Of a stretch of DNA of 34,028 bases, positions 1 to 8,020 are shown piece after piece. Location of the stretch: the NCBI GenBank assembly GCA_035651635.1, contig DASRFK010000014.1:1-34028 (forward strand). The letters run 5' to 3'. The position numbers were made by a program, and so were the translations under genes. The notes beneath the pieces are model-generated. The model did no database searches. It saw only the letters and a list, made by a program, of their open reading frames with translations, and was not told the DNA's origin. Origin of the DNA: JANXQE01 sp035651635 (GTDB lineage Bacteria; Verrucomicrobiota; Verrucomicrobiia; Limisphaerales; UBA8199). Within the stretch, counting starts at the first letter, position 1. Each line of letters opens with the position of its first letter.

Positions 1-15
1 GGAAAACAGGGAACT

Positions 16-2343
16 TCAGAACTGGAAGCTCAGGCCGAAATCGAACCGGGGCTGGCCGGCTTCCGTCAAAGGCGTGCTGTTCAAGGGCCAGGAGAAAAGG
101 AAACGTGCGTCCCAATGCGGGGAAATACTGGCGACCGCACCGAAACCGGTGCCCCACAGGGAAGTGTGGCCCAGCCGCCCATTGGGGTCAACGAGATACC
201 CCTGGGCATAATCCATAAAAATCGAGCCACGGACAATCAGCGGGGTTTTGCCGTAAACCGTGCCGAGGATATGGGGCGGAGTTTTGATCTCGGAAGTGAT
301 ACGCCAGCCCGTGTCGGAGAAGATTTCCCCTTCACGGTAGCCGCGGACACCGTTGAGGCCGCCGATGCCAAATTGTTCATTGCTGATGAGGGGTTGGTTG
401 GCCCATTGGCCATCCACGCGCGCCAGCAGGTGCCAGTCTCTGTAGAGAATCTGGTCGCGGGTGAGGCTGGGAGTCACGATCTGATAGTAGCCGTTTGCTT
501 TGGTGGACCCGGCAACATTTTGAAACGCTCCTGGATCGGACAACCGCCCGCCGAAGAAATTAGGGCTGTAACCCACGCCAAGAATGGTCGTGCCATACTT
601 GTCCGGGTGGCTGCCATCCCAACGAATCGAGAAAGGCAGGTACTGAACGCTTCTCGTAGTCGTGGGTACCGGCGAGAAAACGCTGCTGATTACCGGCGGG
701 TTGGGCTGGCCGAAAGAATTGATGGTAATTTCGGTGAACTTGAAAACGTTGGTTTTGCTGCTGTTCAGGTCGTAGGTCTTGAAATCAAAGCCACCTGATA
801 GAGTCGAGCGCCATCCGCTGACCTGCGGCAGTGGCGCCGTGAGCCGGAATCCCAAGGCATTATTGACAGTGACATCATCCTGAACGTCCTGCCGAAACAC
901 CTGGCGCACACCCGGCACATTGTAGATCTGTTCTGCAGGAAATTGCTCCAACCCCGTATCGATGGTCGAACGGCTTGCATACAGGTTCAATTCCGGGCGA
1001 CCCGACGAAGGCGGCAGACGGAATTTGCGTGTCGCTTCGTCGTAACCGAAATTGCCGGGCGCCACGGAAATCGAGTTTTCCACCGCTTCGGCGGTACTGA
1101 GAGGCATGCGATAAAAGGCGCTGTAGTTGGCCACCAGGGGGAGATCATAGAAATCCCATGCGTCTTTGGGTTTGTACGTTTCGGGAGAAAAACTGTATTG
1201 CACGCCAATCGAATGTTCCAGCTGCCACAGATTATTGTACGTGGCCGACGAGTTTACCCTGAGTTCCGGCGTACCCGGAGAGCTTTGGTTGTTCAGCTCG
1301 ACCTTGGCATGCAATGGCAGGCGATCCTTTACGTTCAGAATCAAGTCGGTCGTGCTCGACGTAGGGCCGGGCGCCATTTCGCCATAGATCTGCCGATCCT
1401 GGTTCTGATTGGCCCGATCAAGCTCGGCCTGAAAGACGGGGCCGTGCAAAATGATGTTGGTATGCAGGCTGGGCAGCGCCCGCATGACGTTGTTGGAGCT
1501 GAAATAATGGTTCTTGGTAACCAGAATGTCGGCCAGTTTTCCTTCGAAGACTCGGATCTTCACGTAACCGTTGGTGATCTGCTGCTGGGGCACTGACACC
1601 GCAACGGTCGGGTAGCCGCGATCTCGATATTCATTTTGCAGGTCGGATGCAGCTTGAACGATGTCGTTGACGGTAATATTTGTCCCGGTGCGTTTGGCGA
1701 AAATCGACATTAGCGTGTTGGTCGACAGCAGCGTATCCCCCGTAATTTCGTAGCCTTTCACGGGGAACCCCGGCGGGGCGTTGGTTTTGGCGGCGGCTGT
1801 CCCACCGGGCGTGGCTGAACCGCGCGCGAGCGCCAGCGCTCCAATCGTGTTGGTAAAGGGTCTGCCGGAGATCAGAATTTGCGGCACGGCGGCTCGGAAT
1901 AGGTTCATGGTGACCACACCGTTGGTCGCTCGCTCTGAAGGGATCGCCACGCTCAGGTTCGTATAACCGGCATTCCAATAAGCTGCTTGCACCGCCGCCG
2001 CGGCACTGGCCAGCTCCGTCAGGCTGACGTTTGTTCCCGTGAATTTAGACACGACCGAGTTGATGGTGTCGCGGGAGAGGGCCGCCCCTCCGTGGACCAC
2101 ATAGCTTTGCACGTTAAAGGTCATCGAGGTCGTTGTTGGCGACTCCGCGGCCAGCGGTCCTGCATATGCCAACGACAAAACGCAGGCCGCGAGGAAGAGA
2201 AAATGCGTTGGATGAACTTGGAGGCGCGGCTGGAGGGTAGGCGGACGCCGTTTTACAATTTCAGGCCGGAGCCATGGGATCGAAACGCCGCGAGGTGCGT
2301 ATCGCCGGGGCGGCAAGCGTGGAGACTGGCCGGGACGTTCCAT
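16..2343 (-). CDS. TpsB/ShlB-type outer-membrane transporter (POTRA + beta-barrel)
   Basis: This 775-residue protein looks like an Omp85/two-partner-secretion transporter that exports a partner protein across the outer membrane. A basic, proline-rich N-terminus leads into a hydrophobic signal segment (about residues 47-66, AGPLAAES at the likely cleavage region). Two similar POTRA_2-like modules follow (about 74-160 and 195-275); each has a GTN[VI] start, a helix with Q...Y...GY, then NG.V and an IL[IV] strand. A possible third POTRA (about 278-340) precedes the predicted beta-barrel (about 345-775). The barrel contains a GVRGY motif, as in the conserved Omp85 L6 loop, and ends in Phe (FDFGLSFQF), as many outer-membrane barrels do. 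No TpsA partner is visible; it may lie beyond base 1. The ATG at 2343 is the only good start seen, although the roughly 45 residues before the signal are unusually long. Family assignment is firm; substrate is unknown. Confidence 0.85.
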   Translation of the reverse strand: MERPGQSPRLPPRRYAPRGVSIPWLRPEIVKRRPPTLQPRLQVHPTHFLFLAACVLSLAYAGPLAAESPTTTSMTFNVQSYVVHGGAALSRDTINSVVSKFTGTNVSLTELASAAAAVQAAYWNAGYTNLSVAIPSERATNGVVTMNLFRAAVPQILISGRPFTNTIGALALARGSATPGGTAAAKTNAPPGFPVKGYEITGDTLLSTNTLMSIFAKRTGTNITVNDIVQAASDLQNEYRDRGYPTVAVSVPQQQITNGYVKIRVFEGKLADILVTKNHYFSSNNVMRALPSLHTNIILHGPVFQAELDRANQNQDRQIYGEMAPGPTSSTTDLILNVKDRLPLHAKVELNNQSSPGTPELRVNSSATYNNLWQLEHSIGVQYSFSPETYKPKDAWDFYDLPLVANYSAFYRMPLSTAEAVENSISVAPGNFGYDEATRKFRLPPSSGRPELNLYASRSTIDTGLEQFPAEQIYNVPGVRQVFRQDVQDDVTVNNALGFRLTAPLPQVSGWRSTLSGGFDFKTYDLNSSKTNVFKFTEITINSFGQPNPPVISSVFSPVPTTTRSVQYLPFSIRWDGSHPDKYGTTILGVGYSPNFFGGRLSDPGAFQNVAGSTKANGYYQIVTPSLTRDQILYRDWHLLARVDGQWANQPLISNEQFGIGGLNGVRGYREGEIFSDTGWRITSEIKTPPHILGTVYGKTPLIVRGSIFMDYAQGYLVDPNGRLGHTSLWGTGFGAVASISPHWDARFLFSWPLNSTPLTEAGQPRFDFGLSFQF

Positions 2344-2445
2344 TCCAGGTACGCGGCCAGTATTTCAAAACTGACTGGCGGAAACGCCATCGGCCTTTAA
2401 GAGCCGCGATGACAGCCGCAATATTTTAACGCGCAACCGCTTAAT
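2344..2445. other. Leader region of the TpsB-like gene
   Basis: This is the non-coding stretch between the second terminator after groEL and the start of the TpsB-like gene on the minus strand. An AT-rich patch around 2420-2430 could hold a -10 box, but I could not match a convincing -35/-10 pair. There is no obvious Shine-Dalgarno before the ATG. Confidence 0.4.
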
Positions 2446-2494
2446 AAAAAAGCCCGCGGATTGCCCCGTGGGGAGCTGGTCAGTCATCCGCGGG
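2446..2494 (-). terminator. Rho-independent terminator (second after groEL)
   Basis: A perfect 9-bp stem, CCCGCGGAT at 2453-2461 pairing with ATCCGCGGG at 2486-2494, encloses a loop that can itself pair as CCCC-GT-GGGG. On the minus strand the stem is followed by six T (A-run 2446-2451). It lies about 180 bases after the groEL stop and before the TpsB-like gene, so it probably backs up the first terminator and insulates the next gene. Confidence 0.8.
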
Positions 2495-2550
2495 ACGATA
2501 GGGTGGAGCGATGACGAAGGGGTGGCAGAACCGTTACGATTAAGTTACGA

Positions 2551-2594
2551 GGGAAAAGCGGAAAGCGGGAAAGCGAAAAAGCGGGAACGGGGAG
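2551..2594. repeat. Low-complexity purine tract with degenerate AAGCGGGAA repeats
   Basis: The plus strand is almost pure purine plus C here, with repeating units such as GGGAAAAGC, GGAAAGC and GGGAAAGC. It sits between the two terminators downstream of groEL. No coding or regulatory role is evident; it looks like slippage-generated simple sequence. Confidence 0.55.
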
Positions 2595-2615
2595 CTTTAG
2601 TTTCGATTCGGGTAC

Positions 2616-2647
2616 AAAAAGCGAGGCCGGTTCAGCACCGGCCTCGC
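2616..2647 (-). terminator. Rho-independent terminator of groES-groEL
   Basis: A perfect 11-bp GC-rich stem (GCGAGGCCGGT at 2621-2631 with ACCGGCCTCGC at 2637-2647, loop TCAGC) is followed on the minus strand by five T (A-run 2616-2620). It begins 28 bases past the groEL stop codon, the normal position for an intrinsic terminator. Confidence 0.9.
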
Positions 2648-2674
2648 CTGAATCAGAGGTTGCGACCGGATGGC

Positions 2675-4315
2675 TTAGTAGTCCATCTCGCCGCCCATGC
2701 CACCGTGTCCGCCCGGCATCGGAGCTTTCTTCTCCTTTTCGGGGATCTCGGTGATCAGGCATTCGGTCGTCAGCAACAAGCCGGCGATAGAGGCCGCGTT
2801 CTGGAGCGCCGTGCGGGTGACTTTCTTAGGATCCACCACGCCCGCCTTGACCAGGTCTTCATAGACGCCGGTCGAGACGTTATAGCCTTCGTTGCCCTTG
2901 CGCTTCTTGGTTTCCTGAACCACCACCGAACCTTCAACGCCGGCATTTTCAGCCAGGGCACGGGTCGGGAACTCAATGGCGCGCTTGACGATATCCACGC
3001 CGATGCGTTCGTCGTCGTTCTCGGGCTTGACGGTGTCAATCGCCGCCAGGGTGCGCAGCAGCGCCACGCCACCGCCAGGCACAATGCCTTCTTCAACGGC
3101 CGCGCGGGTTGCGTGCAGCGCGTCCTCGACGCGGGCTTTCTTTTCCTTCATCTCAGTCTCGGTGGCGGCACCGACATTGATGACGGCCACACCGCCGGCG
3201 AGCTTGGCCAGGCGTTCCTGGAGCTTCTCGCGGTCGTAGTCCGAGGTGGTCTCTTCGATCTGGCGCCGGATCTGGTTGACCCGGCCCTGGATCTCAGAGC
3301 TCTTGCCGCCGCCTTCGACGATGGTGGTGTTTTCTTTGTCCACCACGACGCTCTTGGCGCGGCCCAAATCATCGAGGTTCAGGCTCTCGAGCTTAATGCC
3401 GAGGTCTTCGCTGATGAACTTGCCACCGGAGAGGATGGCGATGTCTTCGCACATGGCTTTGCGGCGATCGCCGAAGCCAGGAGCTTTGACCGCGCACACG
3501 TTCAAGGTGCCGCGCAGTTTGTTGACCACCAGAGTCGCCAAGGCTTCGCCTTCGACTTCTTCGGCAATGATCAACAGGGGCTTGCCGACTTTGGCAACCT
3601 TCTCGAGCACCGGCAGGAGGTCCTTGAGGCTGCTGATCTTCTTTTCATAGATCAGGATATACGCGTCTTCCAGGCGGGTCTCCATCGTCTCCGCGTTGGT
3701 CACGAAGTAGGGAGAAAGATAGCCTTTGTCGAATTGCATACCTTCGACAACGTCGAGGGTAGTTTCGATCGACTTGGCCTCTTCGACCGTGATCGTGCCG
3801 TCCTTGCCGACTTTATCCATCGCGTCGGCGATGATTTCGCCAATGGTGTTGTCCCAGTTGGCGGAGACGGTCGCGACCTGCTTGATTTCCTCTTTGTCTT
3901 TGACCTTCTTGGCGATCTTGTCGAGCTGCTCGACGGAGGCGGCCACGGCCTTGTTAATGCCGCGTTGGATGCCGATTGGGTTGGCTCCGGAAGTAACGTA
4001 CTTCAGGCCTTCGCGATAGATGGCTTCGGCGAGCACCGTCGCGGTGGTCGTGCCATCGCCGGCGGCGTCGCTGGTTTTGCTGGCCACTTCGCGCACCATC
4101 TGGGCGCCCATGTTTTCATAGGGGTCTTCCAGCTCGATTTCCTTGGCTACGGTCACGCCGTCTTTGGTGACGGTCGGTGAGCCAAACTTTTTGTCGAGGA
4201 CCACGTTGCGACCTTTGGGGCCGAGCGTGGCGGCGACCGCCTTGGCGAGTTTACTAACGCCCTTTAACAGGGTTTGACGAGCATTCTCGTCGAAGATCAA
4301 TTGTTTTGCTGCCAT
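2675..4315 (-). CDS. groL: Chaperonin GroEL (60 kDa, Cpn60)
   Basis: This is the ATP-driven folding chaperone that forms the double-ring chamber capped by GroES in the cytoplasm. The 546 residues match the usual length (about 540-550). Hallmarks visible are the N-terminal phosphate-binding loop region (TLGPKGRNVVLD), the nucleotide-binding DGTTT motif near residue 87, the hinge and apical domain segments (CAVKAPGFGDRRKAM), and the ATPase region near 398 (VEDALHATRAA followed by EEGIVPGGG). The tail is glycine/methionine rich but short (GGHGGMGGEMDY) and lacks a long run of GGM repeats. It lies 39 bases after groES on the same strand and is surely co-transcribed with it. The sequence before the start is only weakly Shine-Dalgarno-like (AGAAG). 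A terminator follows. I saw no CIRCE (HrcA) operator in front of the operon. Confidence 0.98.
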   Translation of the reverse strand: MAAKQLIFDENARQTLLKGVSKLAKAVAATLGPKGRNVVLDKKFGSPTVTKDGVTVAKEIELEDPYENMGAQMVREVASKTSDAAGDGTTTATVLAEAIYREGLKYVTSGANPIGIQRGINKAVAASVEQLDKIAKKVKDKEEIKQVATVSANWDNTIGEIIADAMDKVGKDGTITVEEAKSIETTLDVVEGMQFDKGYLSPYFVTNAETMETRLEDAYILIYEKKISSLKDLLPVLEKVAKVGKPLLIIAEEVEGEALATLVVNKLRGTLNVCAVKAPGFGDRRKAMCEDIAILSGGKFISEDLGIKLESLNLDDLGRAKSVVVDKENTTIVEGGGKSSEIQGRVNQIRRQIEETTSDYDREKLQERLAKLAGGVAVINVGAATETEMKEKKARVEDALHATRAAVEEGIVPGGGVALLRTLAAIDTVKPENDDERIGVDIVKRAIEFPTRALAENAGVEGSVVVQETKKRKGNEGYNVSTGVYEDLVKAGVVDPKKVTRTALQNAASIAGLLLTTECLITEIPEKEKKAPMPGGHGGMGGEMDY

Positions 4316-4354
4316 ATGCTTCTAGTTAATCAGTTCTTGGTTGAGAGTTGAGCG

Positions 4355-4648
4355 TTACTCCAGGACAGCCAGGACGTCGTCCGAATTGAGGATCTTGAAT
4401 TCCTTGCCATCGAGTTTGATTTCGGTGCCACCGTACTTGCTCACCAGCACGCGGTCACCCTTCTTGACTTCAAACGGAACTTTCTTCCCGTTGTCATCGG
4501 TCTTGCCCGTCCCGAGGGCCACGACCAGGCTTTCCATGGGTTTTTCTTTGGCGGTGTCAGGGATGATGATGCCGCCCTTCTTGACTTCTTTCTCTTCGAC
4601 CGCTTCCACCAGGATGCGATCACCGAGAGGTTTTACGTTTAGTGCCAT
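4355..4648 (-). CDS. groS: Co-chaperonin GroES (10 kDa, Cpn10)
   Basis: This is the heptameric lid of the GroEL chamber. The 97 residues are typical. The N-terminal LGDRILVE beta strand, the mobile loop region with KKGGIIIPDTAKEKP (the GroEL-binding IIIP-type motif), and the C-terminal KYGGTEI and DDVLAVLE segments all match the family. It is the first gene of a groES-groEL pair and is separated from dnaK by a terminator, so it must have its own promoter in the roughly 90 bases before it. No Shine-Dalgarno is visible: the minus strand reads CCAACAGAAAAAAACCAAACT before ATG. A CIRCE-type operator (TTAGCACTC-N9-GAGTGCTAA) is absent, so regulation by HrcA is not supported by this sequence. Confidence 0.98.
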   Translation of the reverse strand: MALNVKPLGDRILVEAVEEKEVKKGGIIIPDTAKEKPMESLVVALGTGKTDDNGKKVPFEVKKGDRVLVSKYGGTEIKLDGKEFKILNSDDVLAVLE

Positions 4649-4737
4649 AGTTTGGTTTTTTTCTGTTGGTTTTAGACTTTAATCAAAATCCACCCGCACT
4701 CACGGGGGAAAAATCACTGACTTGTGTTCCCAGCGCC

Positions 4738-4776
4738 AAAAACGAGCGCCCCGATTCAGACAAACCGGGGCGCTCG
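4738..4776 (-). terminator. Rho-independent terminator of dnaK
   Basis: A perfect 11-bp stem (CGAGCGCCCCG at 4743-4753 with CGGGGCGCTCG at 4766-4776) has a 12-base loop. On the minus strand it is followed by five T (A-run 4738-4742). It starts 10 bases after the dnaK stop codon, so dnaK is a separate unit from groES-groEL. Confidence 0.92.
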
Positions 4777-4786
4777 CTGGTAAAAC

Positions 4787-6742
4787 TCAGCTCTTCTTTT
4801 CGTCGACTACTTCCGCGTCGATGATCGGACCTTCGTCCTTCCTGGCCTCGCTACCCGTCGGACCGGCCCCGGCCGAACCATCCGGCGCAGCGCCGGGCTG
4901 GCCTGGTTCCTTGCCAGCGCGAGCTTTCTCGCTGGCGGCCTTGTACAGTTCGGCGGAAACCGCCTGCCACGCTTCGTTAAGCTTTTCGTTGGCTGAACGT
5001 ATGGTCGAAGCGTCGCCACCCTTGAGGGCTTCTTTCACTTCTTTGATAGCATCCTCGATCTTGCTCTTGTCGGCTCCGGAGATCTTGTCGGCGCTGTCCT
5101 TGAGCATTTTTTCCGAACGATAAACGGAATTGTCCGCTTCGTTGCGCACCTCGACCGCTTCGCGCTGTTTCTTGTCTTCGTCCGCATGAGCTTCAGCGTC
5201 GCGACGCATCTTCTCGATCTCGTCCTTGCTCAAGCCGCTGCTGGCCGTGATCGTGATCTTCTGTTCTTTGCCGGTGCCCAGGTCCTTGGCGCTGACATGC
5301 AGGATGCCATTGGCATCGATATCAAAGGTGACTTCGATTTGCGGCATGCCCCGCGGAGCTGGAGGAATATCCGTCAGGTGGAACTTGCCGATGGTTTTAT
5401 TGTCCCGAGCCAGTTGCCGCTCGCCTTGGAGCACGTGGATTTCCACACCCGGCTGGTTGTCGGACGCGGTTGAAAAGATTTCCGATTTGCGGGTCGGAAT
5501 CGTGGTGTTGCGCTCGATCAGCTTGGTGAACACGCCGCCCAACGTCTCGATTCCCAGAGAGAGCGGGGTGACATCCAGCAAAAGCACGTCTTTGACTTCG
5601 CCCTTGAGCACGCCGGCCTGGATCGCGGCGCCCACCGCAACCACTTCGTCCGGGTTAACTCCCTGATGCGGTGGCTTGCTGACTAGCGACCTGGCCGTAT
5701 CGACGACCTTGGGCATGCGCGTCATGCCGCCGACCAGGACCAACTCGTCGATTTTCTCGGCGCCAATGCCGGCGTCGCGCAGGCAATTCTTCACCGGCGT
5801 GATCGTCCGCTCGAACAAATCATCGCAGAGCTGTTCCATCTTGGCGCGGGTCAGCTTCATGGTGATATGTTTGGGCCCGCTCGCATCGGCCGTGATGAAT
5901 GGCAGGTTGATGTCATACACCTGCGAGCTCGACAGCGCGATTTTGGCTTTTTCGGCCTCTTCTTTAATGCGCTGCAAAGCGTCCGGCTGCTTCCGCAGGT
6001 CCATCCCGTGCTCCTTGCGGAATTCGTCCAGGATCCAATCCATGATCCGACCGTCCCAGTCGTCACCACCCAGGTGCGTGTCGCCATTGGTGGCTTTGAC
6101 TTCGAACACTCCATCGCCGATTTCCAGGACGGAAATATCAAACGTGCCGCCGCCTAAATCGTAAACGGCGATTTCCTCGTCTTTCTTTTTATCCAGGCCG
6201 TAGGCGAGGGAAGCCGCCGTGGGCTCGTTGATGATGCGAAGGACCTCGAGGCCGGCAATGCGCCCGGCGTCTTTGGTCGCCTGGCGCTGCGAATCGTTGA
6301 AGTAAGCCGGAACGGTAATGACTGCCTGGTTGATCTTCTCGCCCAGGCGCATCTCCGCGTCCGATTTGAGCTTGGCCAAAATCATGGCCGAAACTTCAGC
6401 TGGGCTGTACTGCTTGGGCTTGCCGTCCACTTCGACCTCGACGTAGGCATCCCCGTTAGGGCCCGAGACAACTTTGTAGGGCACGCGCTTGCGTTCCTCT
6501 TCAACTTCGCTGAATTTGCGGCCCATGAACCGCTTGATCGAATAAATCGTATTGCGCGAGTTCGTGACCGCCTGGCGTTTGGCGGCATCACCCACCAGGC
6601 GCTCGCCGGTTTTCGTGAAAGCCACCACCGAAGGCGTGACTCGGCGCCCTTCCGAGTTCTCCAATACGGTCGGTTCCCCGCCTTCCATAACCGCCATGCA
6701 GGAGTTGGTCGTTCCCAAATCAATTCCAATTACTTTTGCCAT
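4787..6742 (-). CDS. dnaK: Molecular chaperone DnaK (Hsp70)
   Basis: This cytoplasmic ATP-dependent Hsp70 binds exposed hydrophobic segments of clients. Its 651 residues are a normal length. The ATPase domain (about 1-385) shows GIDLGTTNSCMAV (phosphate 1), DLGGGTFDISVLE (phosphate 2), NEPTAASLAYG and VLVGGMTRMP. The linker DVLLLDVTPLSLGIET follows, then the substrate-binding domain (about 393-510) and a helical lid. The tail is rich in Gly/Pro/Ala and ends EVVDEKKS, a variant of the usual EEVDD-type end. A good Shine-Dalgarno, AGGAG at 6749-6753, lies six bases before the ATG, and supports this start. The co-chaperones GrpE and DnaJ are not adjacent, unlike many bacteria. It ends in its own terminator. 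Confidence 0.98.
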   Translation of the reverse strand: MAKVIGIDLGTTNSCMAVMEGGEPTVLENSEGRRVTPSVVAFTKTGERLVGDAAKRQAVTNSRNTIYSIKRFMGRKFSEVEEERKRVPYKVVSGPNGDAYVEVEVDGKPKQYSPAEVSAMILAKLKSDAEMRLGEKINQAVITVPAYFNDSQRQATKDAGRIAGLEVLRIINEPTAASLAYGLDKKKDEEIAVYDLGGGTFDISVLEIGDGVFEVKATNGDTHLGGDDWDGRIMDWILDEFRKEHGMDLRKQPDALQRIKEEAEKAKIALSSSQVYDINLPFITADASGPKHITMKLTRAKMEQLCDDLFERTITPVKNCLRDAGIGAEKIDELVLVGGMTRMPKVVDTARSLVSKPPHQGVNPDEVVAVGAAIQAGVLKGEVKDVLLLDVTPLSLGIETLGGVFTKLIERNTTIPTRKSEIFSTASDNQPGVEIHVLQGERQLARDNKTIGKFHLTDIPPAPRGMPQIEVTFDIDANGILHVSAKDLGTGKEQKITITASSGLSKDEIEKMRRDAEAHADEDKKQREAVEVRNEADNSVYRSEKMLKDSADKISGADKSKIEDAIKEVKEALKGGDASTIRSANEKLNEAWQAVSAELYKAASEKARAGKEPGQPGAAPDGSAGAGPTGSEARKDEGPIIDAEVVDEKKS

Positions 6743-6859
6743 AAAAAGCTCCTAAACTAGATACAAATCCAAGCACCAATAAGCAGCGCCGATGCCACCG
6801 CTAATGGCAATGTCGTAAAGTCCTGTAGATAGGCAGCTTATCGTTTTTAAGCATAATCG

Positions 6860-6892
6860 TGGCGCATTTCTCAAACTGTGCCAGATGGGACA
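6860..6892. promoter_or_regulatory. Candidate operator: overlapping imperfect dyads upstream of dnaK
   Basis: TGGCGCA (6860-6866) and TGTGCCA (6877-6883) form an inverted repeat with one mismatch and a 10-base spacer. TGTGCC (6877-6882) also forms a dyad with GGGACA (6887-6892), again with one mismatch. The location, about 120-150 bases before the dnaK start, suits a regulator site, but no known operator is matched. Confidence 0.3.
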
Positions 6893-6978
6893 TTTTGACG
6901 CACATCTCACTCGGATGTCTCACTCCGAATTGTCCCGACTCTGACGCCGAAAACGGGTGAGCAGCCTAGCCATTCAAC

Positions 6979-7008
6979 CGCGAATGGACACGAACGGACG
7001 CGAATAGG
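6979..7008. repeat. Three tandem copies of a 10-mer CRCGAAYRGA
   Basis: Three consecutive decamers read CGCGAATGGA, CACGAACGGA and CGCGAATAGG. This is a short degenerate tandem repeat between dnaK and the glycan genes. I recall similar CGAATGGACA-type strings between genes in related environmental bacteria, but have no comparison here. Confidence 0.6.
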
Positions 7009-7153
7009 AGGCGGCGTAAAGGCCAAGAACCAATTGTGCCCGCGAACGAAGGGTTGATGAAGGGATTTTGGCGGCGACGGCGCGGTTGGGGCCGAGGAGG
7101 TGACCCAGGCCAAGCCTAAGGTACGACGCCGAGGCTTCTCCCTCTCCTCCTGG

Positions 7154-8014
7154 TTAGCCTGTGTCGGCCGGCTTTCCAAGGATTTCCGACGACCAGACGC
7201 GCCCGCGAAGCCCATCCCAAAGCAGGTAGAACAAGAATAGAAGATTGTATTTTAGGTAGCGTGGGCCCAGGCGCACCGGTTCAGAGACGACGCGAAAGAG
7301 CCAGGTCAGCCCCAGACGCTGCATCCAAGCGGGAGCGTCGGGTTTTGTGCCTGCATTGACATCAAAGGCGAATCCCACTGCCAGCACAATCCCGCCGGGG
7401 AGTTTATCCCGGTTGCGCGCGATCCAGGCTTGTTGTTTTGGGGTCCCCAAACCTACCCAAATAAAATCCGGAGAAAGCCGCACAATTTCTTCGATGATCT
7501 CGCGCTCTGCTTCAGGAGCAAAGTAACCGCTTCTCGTCCCGACAATCTGCAGGTTTGGATTTTGTTGCAAAAAAGACTGCTTCAGCCTATTCAAACATTC
7601 CATCGAACCGCCCAAAAAATAGTGCTTGAACGGCGGTGGGCTGGCCATCACGCAATGACGCATAAAGGTTGGACCATAGACGCGATCGCGCAAGTGGGCA
7701 CCCTGGGCGTTGAGACACCAAATGAGGGGCATCCCGTCGGGAACGAAGTAATCGAACCTCTCCGTCAATTTTCGAAAAACCGCATCGTGCCGGCGCAGCG
7801 TGACAATTTGAGTATTCGAAAAATCGACAACAATTGAGCGACCAAACGCGGTTAGCCTCTGAAGTTCGCCTGTGAGCGCGGCGTAGCTCGTAAGCTCGAG
7901 TGAGGTCCCCAGGATTCCGAGCGACCGGGAAGTACCACTTGGGGCGGGCGCGATACAGCCGCGGTGAGGCATTCGAGTGCCTTTTTCTTTTTCGCTAATG
8001 TCAGGATTGCCCAT
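7154..8014 (-). CDS. WecG/TagA/CpsF-family glycosyltransferase
   Basis: The family transfers a sugar, typically N-acetylmannosamine (acid), onto undecaprenyl-PP-GlcNAc as the second step of enterobacterial common antigen, teichoic acid linkage unit or exopolysaccharide synthesis. It acts at the inner face of the membrane. The 286 residues contain SNTQIV (about 66-71), PDGMPLIW (92-99, with the Asp thought to be catalytic in TagA), RVYGPTFM (111-118), LGTPKQQAW (189-197) and the GFAFDVNAGTKPDAPAWMQR block (214-233). The C-terminus is hydrophobic and basic, which fits membrane attachment. The ATG at 8014 is six bases after the stop of the upstream glycosyltransferase and has no Shine-Dalgarno. 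The ATG at codon 15 is preceded by AAAAAGG and is a plausible alternative start. Donor sugar cannot be told from sequence. Confidence 0.92.
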   Translation of the reverse strand: MGNPDISEKEKGTRMPHRGCIAPAPSGTSRSLGILGTSLELTSYAALTGELQRLTAFGRSIVVDFSNTQIVTLRRHDAVFRKLTERFDYFVPDGMPLIWCLNAQGAHLRDRVYGPTFMRHCVMASPPPFKHYFLGGSMECLNRLKQSFLQQNPNLQIVGTRSGYFAPEAEREIIEEIVRLSPDFIWVGLGTPKQQAWIARNRDKLPGGIVLAVGFAFDVNAGTKPDAPAWMQRLGLTWLFRVVSEPVRLGPRYLKYNLLFLFYLLWDGLRGRVWSSEILGKPADTG

Positions 8015-8020
8015 TGAGAG

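Larger units (their letters stand above)
6743..7153. other. Intergenic region upstream of dnaK
   Basis: About 410 bases separate dnaK from the WecG-like gene, both on the minus strand. The dnaK ribosome-binding site (6749-6753), a candidate operator (6860-6892) and a short tandem 10-mer repeat (6979-7008) lie here. No sigma-32-like or CIRCE element was recognised, and no gene is supported in either strand. Confidence 0.6.

Noticed and set aside
2468..4180. Long open frame of about 570 codons on the plus strand opposite groEL
   Set aside because: It mirrors the strongly conserved groEL coding strand. The reading frame opposite a GC-rich, codon-biased gene is often open; the translation shows no domain.
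6871..6900. Possible sigma-54 promoter (TGGCAC on the minus strand) upstream of dnaK
   Set aside because: The -12 GC element is not at the required spacing.
6907..7215. Minus-strand open frame downstream of the WecG-like gene
   Set aside because: It overlaps the end of the WecG-like gene in another frame and crosses a tandem repeat; composition is not protein-like.
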